A DNA stretch of 64,000 nt from the NCBI GenBank assembly GCA_033220425.1, contig CM065652.1:1364001-1428000 (forward strand). The letters are read 5' to 3'. The notes beneath the pieces are model-generated. The model saw only the letters and a list, made by a program, of their open reading frames with translations. It made no database searches and had not been told where the DNA came from. Both the position numbers and the translations under genes were made by a program. Shown here in pieces: positions 1 through 10,944 of the stretch (position 1 is its first letter; each line of letters opens with the position of its first letter). This DNA comes from Lepraria neglecta. Taxonomy: Eukaryota > Ascomycota > Lecanoromycetes > Lecanorales > Stereocaulaceae.

Positions 1-629
1 CCCGCGCGGTCTCGTACCCAGCATCAAAATCACAACAGCAGATGGCAAGCTCAAAGATGAGATCATCACCGAGTCCGCTGTCGTCTCTACCTTCCTCGCC
101 GAAATGTTTCCCGACAGCGAGTTCTGGCCGAGGAGCGAGGAGGACCCGTTGATGAGGGCAAGGATCAATTTCTTTGTCGATACTTGGTTTACGAAGGTCA
201 ATACGTTTATGTATCCGATATTGAAGGCTGAGGGTGAAGAGAAGGAGACTTTGGGGAGTCAATTGGTAGCTGCTGTCAAGAAGGAGATTGAGCCGCTGTT
301 GGAGAACGCAGGGCCGTTCTTTGGTGGAAGCGAGCATATCACACTCGCGGAGGTACATACATTCTGTACTGCAAGATTTGTCAGTTGAATGAGCGCTGAC
401 GATATAATGATAGGCTATGACTGCACCTTTCGTGATACGGTACCGGGCTTACATTGATGGGAGCTTGATGCCGGCGAGTCTGCTAAAAGGATTGGAAGCG
501 TTGCCCAACTATAGCAAATGGAGTAAAGCGGTTTGCGGTGAGAGCAGTGTTACGTATGTATTCGATGGGCCTGAAATATCAAAGCGGACGGCGGAGCGGT
601 TGGCGAAGATGAAGGCCGAGGCTAAGTAA
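1..629 (+). CDS. glutathione S-transferase, 5' end cut off by the window
   Basis: The frame is open from base 2 to a TAA at 627-629. One 61-base intron (353-413, GTACAT to GATAG) joins in phase 0, giving the last 188 residues. The N-terminal part ends a thioredoxin-like glutathione-binding domain (GLVPSIKI, then ESAVVSTFLAE, the Glu-Ser pair that usually contacts the gamma-glutamyl group). A helical GST C-terminal domain follows. These enzymes conjugate glutathione to electrophiles in the cytosol. The layout suggests an omega-like or fungal GST, but the subclass cannot be fixed without the catalytic N-terminus, which lies upstream of the window. The protein ends in a basic Lys/Ala stretch. 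The gene converges with the minus-strand gene that ends at 779. Confidence 0.8.
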
Positions 630-778
630 CGACATTCACGATCATGAAACCAGGATGATATGGTTGAAAAAGCCGATGTAGCATATATATCACGGCCTCG
701 AAGTGATGAGAATACGTCTCACAGAAGAATCTTCTTTGACTTGTGTTCGCAAATTGTTGACCAATTGATGCCGAAAAG

Positions 779-3403
779 TTAGACTGAGGAGCACCTTCGG
801 CATGGAGTTGTCGATAGTCGCGTGAAGCACAGTGCAGCAACCCTGTTGCGGCCTTGATTAGGAGTGTCCAGGTCGGAAGATCCGTCAGCGGATTCTAGAG
901 CGTCTTCCCAGACTTCGTGATCATCTCCCTCATTAATCTCTATCCATCCAGGTGACTCTTCGTCGAACAGTCCTCCTCGCGCACCACCATCATCGCACTC
1001 ATCTTCATCGGAGCTTTTGCGTTGGTCTTTCCGGATGCTGTCCACAAGTGTCTCAAAAGCAGCGTACCATTTTGGGGGATCTTCGTCGCGCGGCTGCAAG
1101 CTCAAATCTGCCCATTGCTCATTCTCATCTTTGCGCCACTCGGCATCTGACATTGCGGTAAACCCATCATTGTTCCTCTCATCAATGTCGATGTGGCCGA
1201 GTGCGGCTGACTCAAGCAGTTCCAGCGTCTCAATATCCCCATAGCGAGCAGCAATGTGCAGGACTGTGTGCCCCAACTCGCTTTTGCCGGATTTGCCACA
1301 CGCATCCTTTTCGATCAAGACCGTTATAGCCTTGTGACAATTGCGGAGGACGGAAAGGTGCAAAGCAGTACGATTTCTCATCTCTATGGCATGGATATCA
1401 GCGCCTTTATCAAGTAGCTGTGATAAGGTGACTGGGCAATCTTTGTGTGCTGCCCAGTGCAGAGGCCTCCATCCTTCATCGTCCTCGGTCTCAATATCTG
1501 CCTTGAAACCTACAAGGGTCTCCAAAAAGCTTGGGTTTTCTTTCTTTGAGGCAACATGGCTCAATGCTGTCCTGCCATGGTAGCTCCTCGCATCAACATG
1601 TGCGTCGTTGAGTAACAAAAGTCGCATGCACTCGCTACTATTAGCATTTATAGACCAGTGTAGAGGAGTCTTATTAGAAACGTCTGGTTTGTTGGGGTTC
1701 GCCCCACGGTCCAGGAGCTGTTCAACGGCCTTGGAATCGCCTCTTTGCGCAGCCCAGGACAGAGCCGTTCGTCCTGAAACATCGACTTCATCAATTGCAG
1801 ACCTCTTTGTATAAGCCAAAACCTCTTCGAATAGCTGGCCGGAGATTCCGAGACAGGTCCTATGCAATTCGGTAAAATGGAACGAATCTAGATGAGACTG
1901 GTCACTGAAGAGATCCTTTAGCAGGTTCAACTCGTGGCCTTCCCACTCTGAGGGCTCGCCCAGGATTTTCTCCCACGCCATGAAGTATGGAAAACTTGCT
2001 TTGAGTCAATATATGGGTAAGTTGTGAAGTGACAAGGACCAACTCACGTCCCTTCAGAGTTTTCGAAGAATACATCAGATCCTTCAAGTACCAGCAGCTC
2101 AATGGTTTGAAAGTGCATTTTTCGAAGAGCCCACTATTACCTGAGTCAGAGAGAGATATACAACATCCAGGAAAGTCTCACATGAAGCGCTGTATTGAAT
2201 TGAGTATCAACGTCAAGTACAGATCCAGTCCCATTGCCTAGCAGACGCTCGACATGACTACATCCTCCGCGCAATACGGCCGTGAAGATATCCGCATCGT
2301 CGGGACGGACTCTCATCATACGAGCTGAGAACTCGAGGCCTCCTGGGTGACCAATTCCCATCGTGACACTTATGGTACGCCTCAAAAACCATTGAGGGAA
2401 GGCGTAGGTAATCTTCGCTGATCGACTTTGACACAAGGCCTCATCACAACTTCGGCTGAACCAGGGTGATGCTTGATATCCTACAAAAAGCGTACCAAGG
2501 ACTGTGTTCAGCACGTTGGGGCTCTTTAGGCGGTTTCTTCTATGACAAGCGCAGCTGCAATCAAGGGCGCAGGTATTTTTCGTGACTCTAAAAGTTTTAG
2601 GGAAAGATTGGGCCTTGGTGAGTGTCCGTCGTGACTCTGCACTGCTGTTCTCGACGGATGAAAGCCTGGCTAGGGAATTCAATGACGTCGATGATGATCC
2701 AGCATGTGAGGTTGATGCTAGACTTGGTTCAGCAACAGTCTCTGAAATGTTACAAACAGCATTGTCTTCTTCATTGTTAGGCCTTAAGGACTTTCTTTGA
2801 AGGCCGAAAAGACTTTGGACTTGATCAGTCAGTGCTTCGCCTGTCAGATCAACCCGGTTGCCGAGGGTTTGTATCGTAAATGTCAAGTGCCGTAATTGAA
2901 TATCAACTGCTAGCGAGGCAGACCTAACAATGTCAGCAGGTTCCTGTCAAGACATCCGGTATATGCATTTTGTCATACGACGCGAGGAGGCTCAGTGCTG
3001 AAGATAGATCATTTCTATCGGCCCGAAACTGGTCCTTCAATTCTCGGACTTTAGATGCTGATCGCAGCCATGCTATTCGATCAAGCTTCCTTTCACCATC
3101 GCAGCCTTTGACTATAGTGAGTCCATCCCTAATCAAGTCTTCCAGCTTGAAAAGTGTGGTTTGCGCCTTCTCAAGTGCTCTGCAGAGGTTTGTAATCGCA
3201 GCGGCATGAGTTGTCTCGGAATGCTCTCGAATCAGATGGTCGACAGCCTGCACGACACAGTAGAGGTCGGCAACCTCGTTGTTGAGAGCTAATAGGATGT
3301 CTGGGGCACGCCGCAGGGCTATGATCTTGCTGAGCCCCTTGCCAATCACTCCGGCGGTGCCGACGACGGTCAAAATGCTTACGGTAAACGACAACGGATC
3401 CAT
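779..3403 (-). CDS. STAND-like protein: Helo-like N-terminus, CHRR-type middle, ankyrin repeats
   Basis: Four exons (3403-2979, 2923-2182, 2133-2048, 1994-779) separated by introns of 55, 48 and 53 bases join in phase to give about 822 residues. The start was set at MDPLSF because this opening is typical of fungal Helo-like N-terminal domains (known from NLR-like proteins); three in-frame Met codons lie up to 15 bases upstream. Residues 1-140 are helical. Residues 260-330 hold a Cys-rich CSCACHRR segment and a tryptophan-rich block seen in this fungal family. Residues 490-700 carry about six ankyrin repeats (GRTALSWAA, KTPLHW, RPLHWAAHKD, NRTALHLSV, HTVLHIAA). An acidic tail follows. No P-loop NTPase is present. 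It probably acts as an intracellular sensor or adaptor in self/non-self recognition; that role is inferred. Confidence 0.75.
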
Positions 3404-5880
3404 CATCCTAGCAATCAAAGATGAAACAAGGACAATGTGAGCATTGGACGGTGAATTCTGGAGAGAAGTTGATGGTATGGATAGCGATCGGGCGGAGAGA
3501 AGTCGCGAGTGGGCTCAAATAAAACTGGGAAATTCAAAGAGGGCAGGTGCGCAGCAGCAATATGTAAACGCTCCTTCAGCCTTGCGGTGTCCTCCAAGGC
3601 CGCCTGGTGGGACGCCATTTGCTGCATAGCTGCCCAATGGCAGAATGCCATAAGGCTACGCCGGGTGCGCCAGCTCAAAATGCCAAGATTTTTTTGTGAC
3701 TTGTCGACAGACATAGGAAGTCTTTGACAGTGTTGAGGAGCGTATGATTAATATTCTGAGTGAAGGTTGAGGTACAGGCTGGTGTGATGTAGTCTTAAAA
3801 TGGCAAGAGTGGTCAAGTGTCAAGTGTCAAGTGTCAGCGGGTAGATAAGCGCAGTGGCACAACGTGCCACTGATCTACGTCTTCTTTTGCCTTACAGTTC
3901 CAGCATGGTACACTCGAAAACTATAGAATGGATCGCTGAGATTTCCAGTCACTCATCTAAGAAACAGACCGACGTCTCAAGTGCATCATGCCAAGTTTCT
4001 TGACCTTCAATCTCTGCCGTGCTAAGTATTCTCATACACCGCCGGTTGTCACGGTGTTAGTATTCTTCCGCTCGTGATATATACTCGCAATCATCGAAAG
4101 TGGATCCATCTCGCTTCAAACGAAACAACAGACACTACGACCATCTCTGAGGCGGAACGAACACATAAGCTGAGTGCGCAGCGAGGAGAAGATACTGAGG
4201 TTTTACATGATAGTCTCAGCCTTGGAGTGTCTGCGGACTCAAAGCCACACTGGATGATCAGGCAGCATTCGCTTTTTGATGAGAGATATGTCTTCTCTGT
4301 GGATACGGTTCATCTCATATCATTGTGATGTTGTATCTTCAAGATTTACACGTAGAGTTTATTAGCCATTGCTGGCACCATAGCGTGGAGCAGTTGTGGA
4401 GCGTTTGCTTTACGGATAGTTCTATGGCTTTTGAGATCAATACGGGACATGATATCAAGGACCAAGTGCTGCCTGCTCAGAGCAGTCAAAAACTTACATC
4501 TATGTACTTTCATAGTAGGTCTCTGGTCAATCACGATCTCTGAACAGCCTACCAAGCTTTATCCAAACAGTTCCCAGTTCCCCAAAGACTTATAGCCTTT
4601 CACACCCATCACCACTCTTTTTCTTCTTCTTCCACGATATCAATTCCTCAACCCAGCCACGTGCATGCCAGATCCCAACCCCAACTCCGACATTGTGATA
4701 GCGACAGGCTTATGCCCGAGCCAAGAGCCTCTCTCTCCTCGATTCAGACACTCTCAGCCGGTGGAGAAGACACGTCAACCCATGCTCACACCAGTCAACT
4801 TCGGGATATAGTAGAGCTCTTATTACTCATTCCGTTCGAGGCCATATTGAACCGGTACGTATTATATTACACACTAACATAGAGCGTGGAACGGATGCCA
4901 ATTCTCAAAAAGTGGAACAGATGCCAGCGCTCATGCCCAAGTTCACATCTCGAGCGGGACGGATCCCCATCCTCAAATATGTCTCATAGAACTAATACGA
5001 AAATAGAGAGAGCGGGACGGTCCCTTAGTCATAATGGCATGCACGGGACAGCAGAGCCTCGCAGGGGCCAGATTATCTTAGTAGATCAGCCGCACGCACG
5101 CACGGGTCGACAATATAAGTGGGGGCCGTTGAATGCTGGAGTAGCGGAGAAGCATCGTTGCTGGCATCGCGAGCAAGTAACGGCAGCAGGAGCGGGGTCA
5201 AACCAAGCCGTGCTGCTGCTGGCGCCGGCGTCAACGCCTCCAGCCAACCTGTATGGAGCGGAAGTGGTCTTAAGGCTGCGGTACGCTGGTTAACGCCAAC
5301 GCCGCCATGGGGAGGCCTTTATTCACCTCGGAGGCTGGATCTGGACCAAGAGCGAGGCGCCTATAACCGGCTCACATCGGAGGCAGAAGCTTTCCAGGCG
5401 TTCTGTCAAGTGTAGCTCAGAGCTCCAGGAGGTAGGTAGACCTTTCCAGATTGGAGTAATGTAGTCTTAGGTAATAGAAGCTCACAAGTAAGGTTCGAGC
5501 TTCTATGCCCAAAAAGTTTCACCATTTTTGGACCATCATGGTTGGGGGCTGTTTACTGAATGAGGGTTTTGTTTTGAGGTTGCCTGGACGGAAAATAGAC
5601 ATTAAGGTAGCTTTGTTTGCTGGAATCTGCTGTCAGCGCCAAGGAAGTGGGAGCGCGTGAGCTGTTGGATACAGTTAGAAAGGGTTTGTGAGAAGAGGAT
5701 CTGTTAGAGAGGGTGAGTGGGTCAGTGGTTGCTTGATAGAGTAGAGGCCCGTGTAGTACTTGGGCAACGGCAACGGCAACGGCAACAGCCAACTTGCTTA
5801 TTTGCTTCATATAATCATCTGCAATCTGCCAAAGATCCCGCCTAGTAAATCATCGCAACCCACGTATCCACATGTCCATA
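3404..5880. other. 2.5-kb intergenic stretch
   Basis: I see no convincing gene. Several short open frames (for example 4886-5293 plus) have no recognisable domain. A heptamer, TCAAGTG, occurs three times in tandem at 3813-3833. The left part should hold the promoter of the ankyrin gene. The right part lies just beyond the 3' end of the permease gene and contains a GGCAAC hexamer array. Confidence 0.5.
5763..5786. repeat. GGCAAC microsatellite, four copies
   Basis: Four perfect tandem copies of GGCAAC lie about 95 bases beyond the stop codon of the permease gene, so they are probably in its 3' UTR or just downstream. No function is implied. Confidence 0.8.
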
Positions 5881-7853
5881 TTAAACAATATTGTGCACTA
5901 ATCTCATCGCCACGCTCTGCTTCCTGGCCCCAGCCGCATTCTCCAGCGGGTCAAGATCGAATGTCCGCATGCCCGTCAACAGATCCATCTGGCTCTTCTT
6001 GACGAAGAAGCCACCCTTGTTCCTGGTCCAGACCTTCCAGAATATGAAGAGGGCGATGACGATGGGTGCGGCGAGGTATTGTTGGAAGAAGGCTATGGCG
6101 GCGGGGGACGAACCGGGGGGCTATTGGGAGAGCATTAGAACAATGACGCAGCGAGAATTGAGCCTTTGGCTAAATAACTTACGAAAAGAGACGTGTAGAA
6201 AGTAGCAATAAGCGCGATGCAGTTCAAGAAGAGACCGATGTAGCTACCAATGACTCCGAATTGGGCCTGGAATGGGAGTTCGTCCAAAGTATGGCCCTGG
6301 GCTTTCCAGCCCTGGCGGAAGCGGATGTGGGAGAGACAGATGCTAGCCCAGACGAAGAAGTAGGATAGACCGGAGAGAGAGAGCAACCAGGTGAAGAAGG
6401 TTGAGCCCGTTTTAGCCTCGTTGACGAAAGCCAGGAGTCCGAAAATCAACTGGATGATCACACACCAGATGGGACGGCCCTTGCTGTCAATGTAGGTGAG
6501 GAAGCGGGGACCCATTCCTCGAGCAGCGAGTGCTTGCATGGTCCGAGTGGAGCCGTAAGTGCAGGAATTTGCAACGCTGAGAACGGAAATGGTGATGACG
6601 GCGTTGAAGACCGAGGGAAGTCCACTGACACCCGCTAGTTGGATGGCCAGCACGAATGGTGAGGCTTTGGTGTTTGCGCCGGATGAACCGAGGAGATTTG
6701 GGTCGTTTGAGGGGGAGGATCAAGCCAACGATGAAGAGACTGATCACGTAGAAGCCTGTAATTCGCCAGAACACTTGCTTGGTGGCTGTGGGGAGGGACT
6801 TTCTTGGATCGGCGGCTTCAGCTGCAGCGAGACCGACGAGTTCGGTGCCTCCGAAGGCAAAAGCTGCAGTCACGAACACGGAACAGAATCCTCTGAAGCC
6901 ATTTTTGAACGCTCCAGGATCGTGCCAGTAGTGAGCACCCAGGTAACCGCGGTTTACTTTGGAGTGGACGCCTCCGCAGTCAACGACGACACCGAAAATG
7001 ATGAAACCGATGACTGCCGTAACTTTGATGAGGCCGAGGAAGAATTCGACTGTGCAAAGCAAATGTCAGTCACGTCTGTTTGGAAGTTTTCAGGCGCTCC
7101 ATGACCAGGCAAGGAACTGTTCCGGATACGAACCTTCACCATATCCACGGACTCCAAAGATTTGGACTACGACAAGGAGGGTGAGGAAGACAGCAATCCA
7201 AACACCAATATTGATGTCGTCACGCCAAAACGAGATGGTGATACCAGCAGCCGTAATCTCGAAGGGCAGGACAGTAAGCCAGCTGAGGGCGTAATCCCAG
7301 CCCATAGCGAAACCCCTGCGCGGTTGTGTTATTATTCCACGTCTTTCCAATTTTGCCAAGCTTGGAGCGCATACCATGCTTCATCGATGAATCGACAACC
7401 GTATGTGAAGAAAGCGCCATTGACGGGATAGAGGACAGCGAGCTCTCCGAGAGCTTGCACGGTAAAGAGTAACATGCAACCGACGATAATGAAGCCGATA
7501 AGCTGCAGGATCGCGTTAACGTGCCGCAACTCGATTGCGGGGTCCGTAAATTACGTACAACAGACCCGGGGCCACCGTTGTTGAATGCTGAACCAGAACC
7601 AACGAACAGACCAGCGCCAATAGAGCCACCTGCGATGTCTGTTGTCAGCTATACTGTCGCGCGTTCATGATCTGTTTGTTGGTGAGAGCTTACCGATGGC
7701 AATCATCTGCATGTGACGGCCCTTGAGATTGCGTTCGAGCTTGCCATTCTCAGGCACCTGGTTCTCGAACGCAGCTTCGCGATCATGGCTGCCATTGCTG
7801 TCGTAGGTAACGTCGTCGAGGGGGACCTTCTCTTTGGTGTCCATGGTAGCCAT
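5881..7853 (-). CDS. general amino-acid permease (APC/YAT family) with one-base frameshift
   Basis: Six exons (7853-7694, 7629-7559, 7502-7375, 7315-7134, 7049-6183, 6120-5881) give a permease of about 548 residues with roughly 12 membrane segments. Diagnostic motifs are GGSIGAGLFVGSG in TM1, GELAVLYPVNGAFFTY, RFIDEAWGFAMGWDY and GGTELVGLAAAEA. It should import amino acids across the plasma membrane with protons. Every splice phase agrees, but the fifth exon is one base too long: at the G5 run 6711-6715 the frame slips, and dropping one base restores family-like sequence (LILPSNDPNLLG) down to a normal C-terminus. Without correction translation leaves the family sequence in the middle of the protein and stops at 6487. 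This is either a young pseudogene or a homopolymer assembly error. Confidence 0.8.
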
Positions 7854-9867
7854 GCTTGCGGTGAGGGGTGAGGAAGGAGCAAGGCGATGTCAAAGAGAGG
7901 AATGAAGCACACGACAGGGTGAGGGGAGAGGCGGGAATGAGGAGCAACGCCGAAATTAAATAAAACGGAACTGTCGATGAGCTTATGGCTTTCTAGCTTG
8001 TGGACCCCGGTCCAAAGTCTGCATTTCGGGATGGGCGACTTGGAAGAGATAAGGGCATTTTATTTGATCCAACCTTACTCCTTGGTGCAGTCGTAAAGCA
8101 TTCACTGGGTAGCACTCGCTTGCGACTACTCCACCCGGCCGGTGCCCCCTCCCAAAAGTTTAGCGGCCCCTAGCGTAATACTTACATTAGTCTGATTAGC
8201 TACTGATAACGAGTGATGCGCAGGTCGCTTCCTCTGCCACGTTAGCTCGTCATCCTTTGCCCTCACTATTCCCCAACAGGCGCAGGGTCCGGTTGTCACG
8301 GGTCTTCTAGAACGCCGTATAGAAGTCAGGCCCGTCTCCCGCGATTTGCTATCAGCTTGTCTCGGCCAGATTTCTCCAATCAACGCCCTCGCCATCGTCG
8401 GAAGTCATGCGGAACGTGCGGCTTACTCGTTAAGCGTCTGCAAGTGCTGAACCTAGGCCATCTCCGAGAAAGCGATCCAGCGATCTGAGCTTTCGACCAA
8501 TGTTACGCCCCCACGGCCTAGTTGTAATCAGAAACCGTAGGGCAACGAGGCAGACAGCGGTACAACGGCAACGAGCATGATCATAAAAACTTTCCGTATC
8601 AAACGCATGCTCAAAGCAAATGTGAACGGTAGACCTGCATAGGTGCGCAAAAGTTTGTGTGGAGCAAGAATAGATAGCGATGAAACATGATGCCATTCAT
8701 ATGGGTGGCGCCCATGAGAAGTTCGGTTCTCTACGGCCTTCCTATTTGGGATTGGCGCGCGTTCGACGTTTCACATCGTACGGAAAAGAAGGTGGCGACC
8801 TTTGCACTCGATTAGGAATCTTATATACGTAACACATATATTCCTTCGGCCCTTCAGCAGCCAGTAATCTGTTTTTTGCTGTTTTGAGGAATATTTGCGT
8901 ACGATGTCCATTCGTCCTGCTCCAATGTGGCCAGTAGTTCTTGTCCTGCGTCGTCTGAGGAGTCCGAATTGTTTGGTCCGTGGCATTTCGTCTTGTTAAA
9001 GTACATGTTACCCATGACTTATGGATGATCAATCTGTTCCGGCGGAGGAATCTGATTCGTATGCCTAGCAGGATGTCATGTTCTTATATTATTGAGTCGT
9101 AAGCTGTTTCCTGGTCGCTTTCTTATTCAAATTGGTCAGGAATCCGTCCATTACCCCTCCCGGTGAGGACATTGTGTTCTCAAATGAACTATGCTTTATG
9201 TGATCCTTCGAGGCTCTCCGCTCCAAAGCGTTCAGTAATCTGGTCCTTGAATCGTCTCATAACTCCGAACCGGCTGACCCCTTAGGATCTCGTAATCTCA
9301 AAACGTTCTGAGGAGATGCCAACGGTTCCATGTCCGAATGTGAACTGTTCAGAGGCCTTTGCAGAAGCACCTCGAGTCTCAGCGTGTAGAAATACGATGT
9401 TCAACAAGAATGAAACATCTGAGACGATCTCGTTGTCATAAAGCATCATGACTGGTGGCTTTCTGCTGAGTCTGACATAGAACATTTGCCTCTTCTTGTT
9501 TTGTCAACATCCATGTCTGTTCCTTTACTTCTACTTGTCCAGATGTCCATTCGTCAAGAGGCTGATACGCGCAACCTGCCGCCATACGAGAACAGAGCAT
9601 ATCTGAAGACAATAGAAGGCATTTTGAACGGTATTTTATTTCAGAAGTATTCCGGACATCGGATTTCTCCTTCGGCTAATAATGCTGGAGAATCAGTATC
9701 TGGTGATTACAAATGAGACCCCAGAGGCGGATTCTAAAATACGCTCTTAAATCCTTGAGTTCTTGGAGTCTTTCAGCAATTTTTTTTCAAACACTAGGAT
9801 AGCATCCCGAAAAAGATATTTCAGCAATTGTGCGATGTTGGTGTTTTTGTGCATCGTATGACGTTTT
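7854..9867. other. 2-kb intergenic stretch
   Basis: It holds the promoter of the minus-strand permease on its left side. Small frames at 8126-9032 and 9282-9716 show no domain, codon structure or intron pattern that I can support. No repeat or RNA gene was recognised. Confidence 0.5.
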
Positions 9868-10298
9868 CTAGCTTGATGATTGACTATGCGGCATAGGCCT
9901 CACCACTTTCTCTTGGGCAAGCCAAATATCACTCTCCCACCCATCATCATCCGTCTCTGCAACTTCAAGCCAACTCTTCCGCTCACCACACAGCTCATGA
10001 AAATCCCTCGAGGCGTCAACAATATCCGCGCGTAGGTCAGCGTTTGTCTGATACTGAGCTCATTCGCACCGAGATCGACGTAGAAGAACCCCTCTCGTGT
10101 GCACGCATCAAGCATCTCCTTGCCTCTACTAGGATCTCTGTCAAGTGAACCGGCGTATAAGATGGTGCGAATGGCTGGCCGGTTCCTATTGGTCTGCATC
10201 GGCTGCGTCTGACGAGGGGAGCCAGTTTTCTGACTGCTCACGACATCAGGCCACGAGCGGGCCTCATTCATCCATGATGGAAAGCTAGCAGAAGCCAT
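9868..10298 (-). pseudogene. N-terminal fragment of a 2-oxoglutarate/Fe(II) oxygenase, frameshifted
   Basis: From the Met at 10298 the frame reads a typical N-terminus of the isopenicillin-N-synthase-like (DIOX_N) family: IRTILYAGSLDRDPSRG, then MLDACTREGFFYVDLG. About 15 residues later the family-like sequence continues in another frame (ADLRADIVDASRDFHELCG) and runs to a TAG at 9868-9870. One missing base near 10030-10045 would join the two halves. Even when joined, only the N-terminal region is present; the jelly-roll core with its HxD...H iron ligands is absent. I read it as a truncated, decayed oxygenase gene. No intron of normal size fits at the break. Confidence 0.55.
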
Positions 10299-10944
10299 GT
10301 TTTTCTCTTTTTCGCTGGTGATCTCAGCAGGAGCGATGAGTGTAGTTAAATGATCTTGTGGTAGAAGAGAATGAACGAAGACCAAGGCACAAAAACAGCT
10401 GTACTACCCATAATCACTGAAACCGGTCCTTGGTGCCATTAATGCATCTTGGAGTCGGTTGTTCACGAGGGTCTGGATTAAACCCGCCATCGGAGTTCTA
10501 CAAATAACTGCAGAGTTGGAGCTTTGAGGCAAGCGGAGACAAATGCTGACGGAAAGAGAAAGAGCTTGTAAGCATAGTCATTGTATTATGCAATATAGAA
10601 AGCACTTGGTCTGATACTCTTGTAAAGAGTCTCAAAGTTCAGTCTTGCTCGAGCTTGAATATTCTTTTCCTGTGGTCTGCGAAAGCCATTGCAGCCTGCT
10701 CTACAGGACAAAGCTCGTCATAACACAATCTTACACATAAAGCCCACTGCTGTGAGCGTCAGAGCCAAAAGCGTAGCTTTCAAGAAGTGCTCAAACACCA
10801 GCCCCCACGCTGAGATGCTAAGATCTGAGAGGATGGATCTACCATTAAACGCATATAGCTCGTGAACGTTACATAGAATTGAAGTCCCAACCAGCGTTTA
10901 TGAACCCATGCTCGTATTCGTATAATCCCCAGTTCCCTGCATTT
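10299..10944. other. intergenic, 0.65 kb
   Basis: Nothing coding was recognised. It separates the oxygenase remnant from the 3' end of the Sec7 gene. Confidence 0.5.

Noticed and set aside
4886-5293. 135-codon plus-strand open frame
   Set aside because: No domain, no homology I recognise, mixed composition and no supporting introns; likely chance in a GC-rich stretch.
5480-5510. GGTTCGAGC resembling a tRNA T-loop
   Set aside because: No matching acceptor or anticodon stem could be paired around it.
8126-9032. Several minus-strand frames of 70-96 codons
   Set aside because: No consistent frame, no motifs, and compositions that look non-coding.
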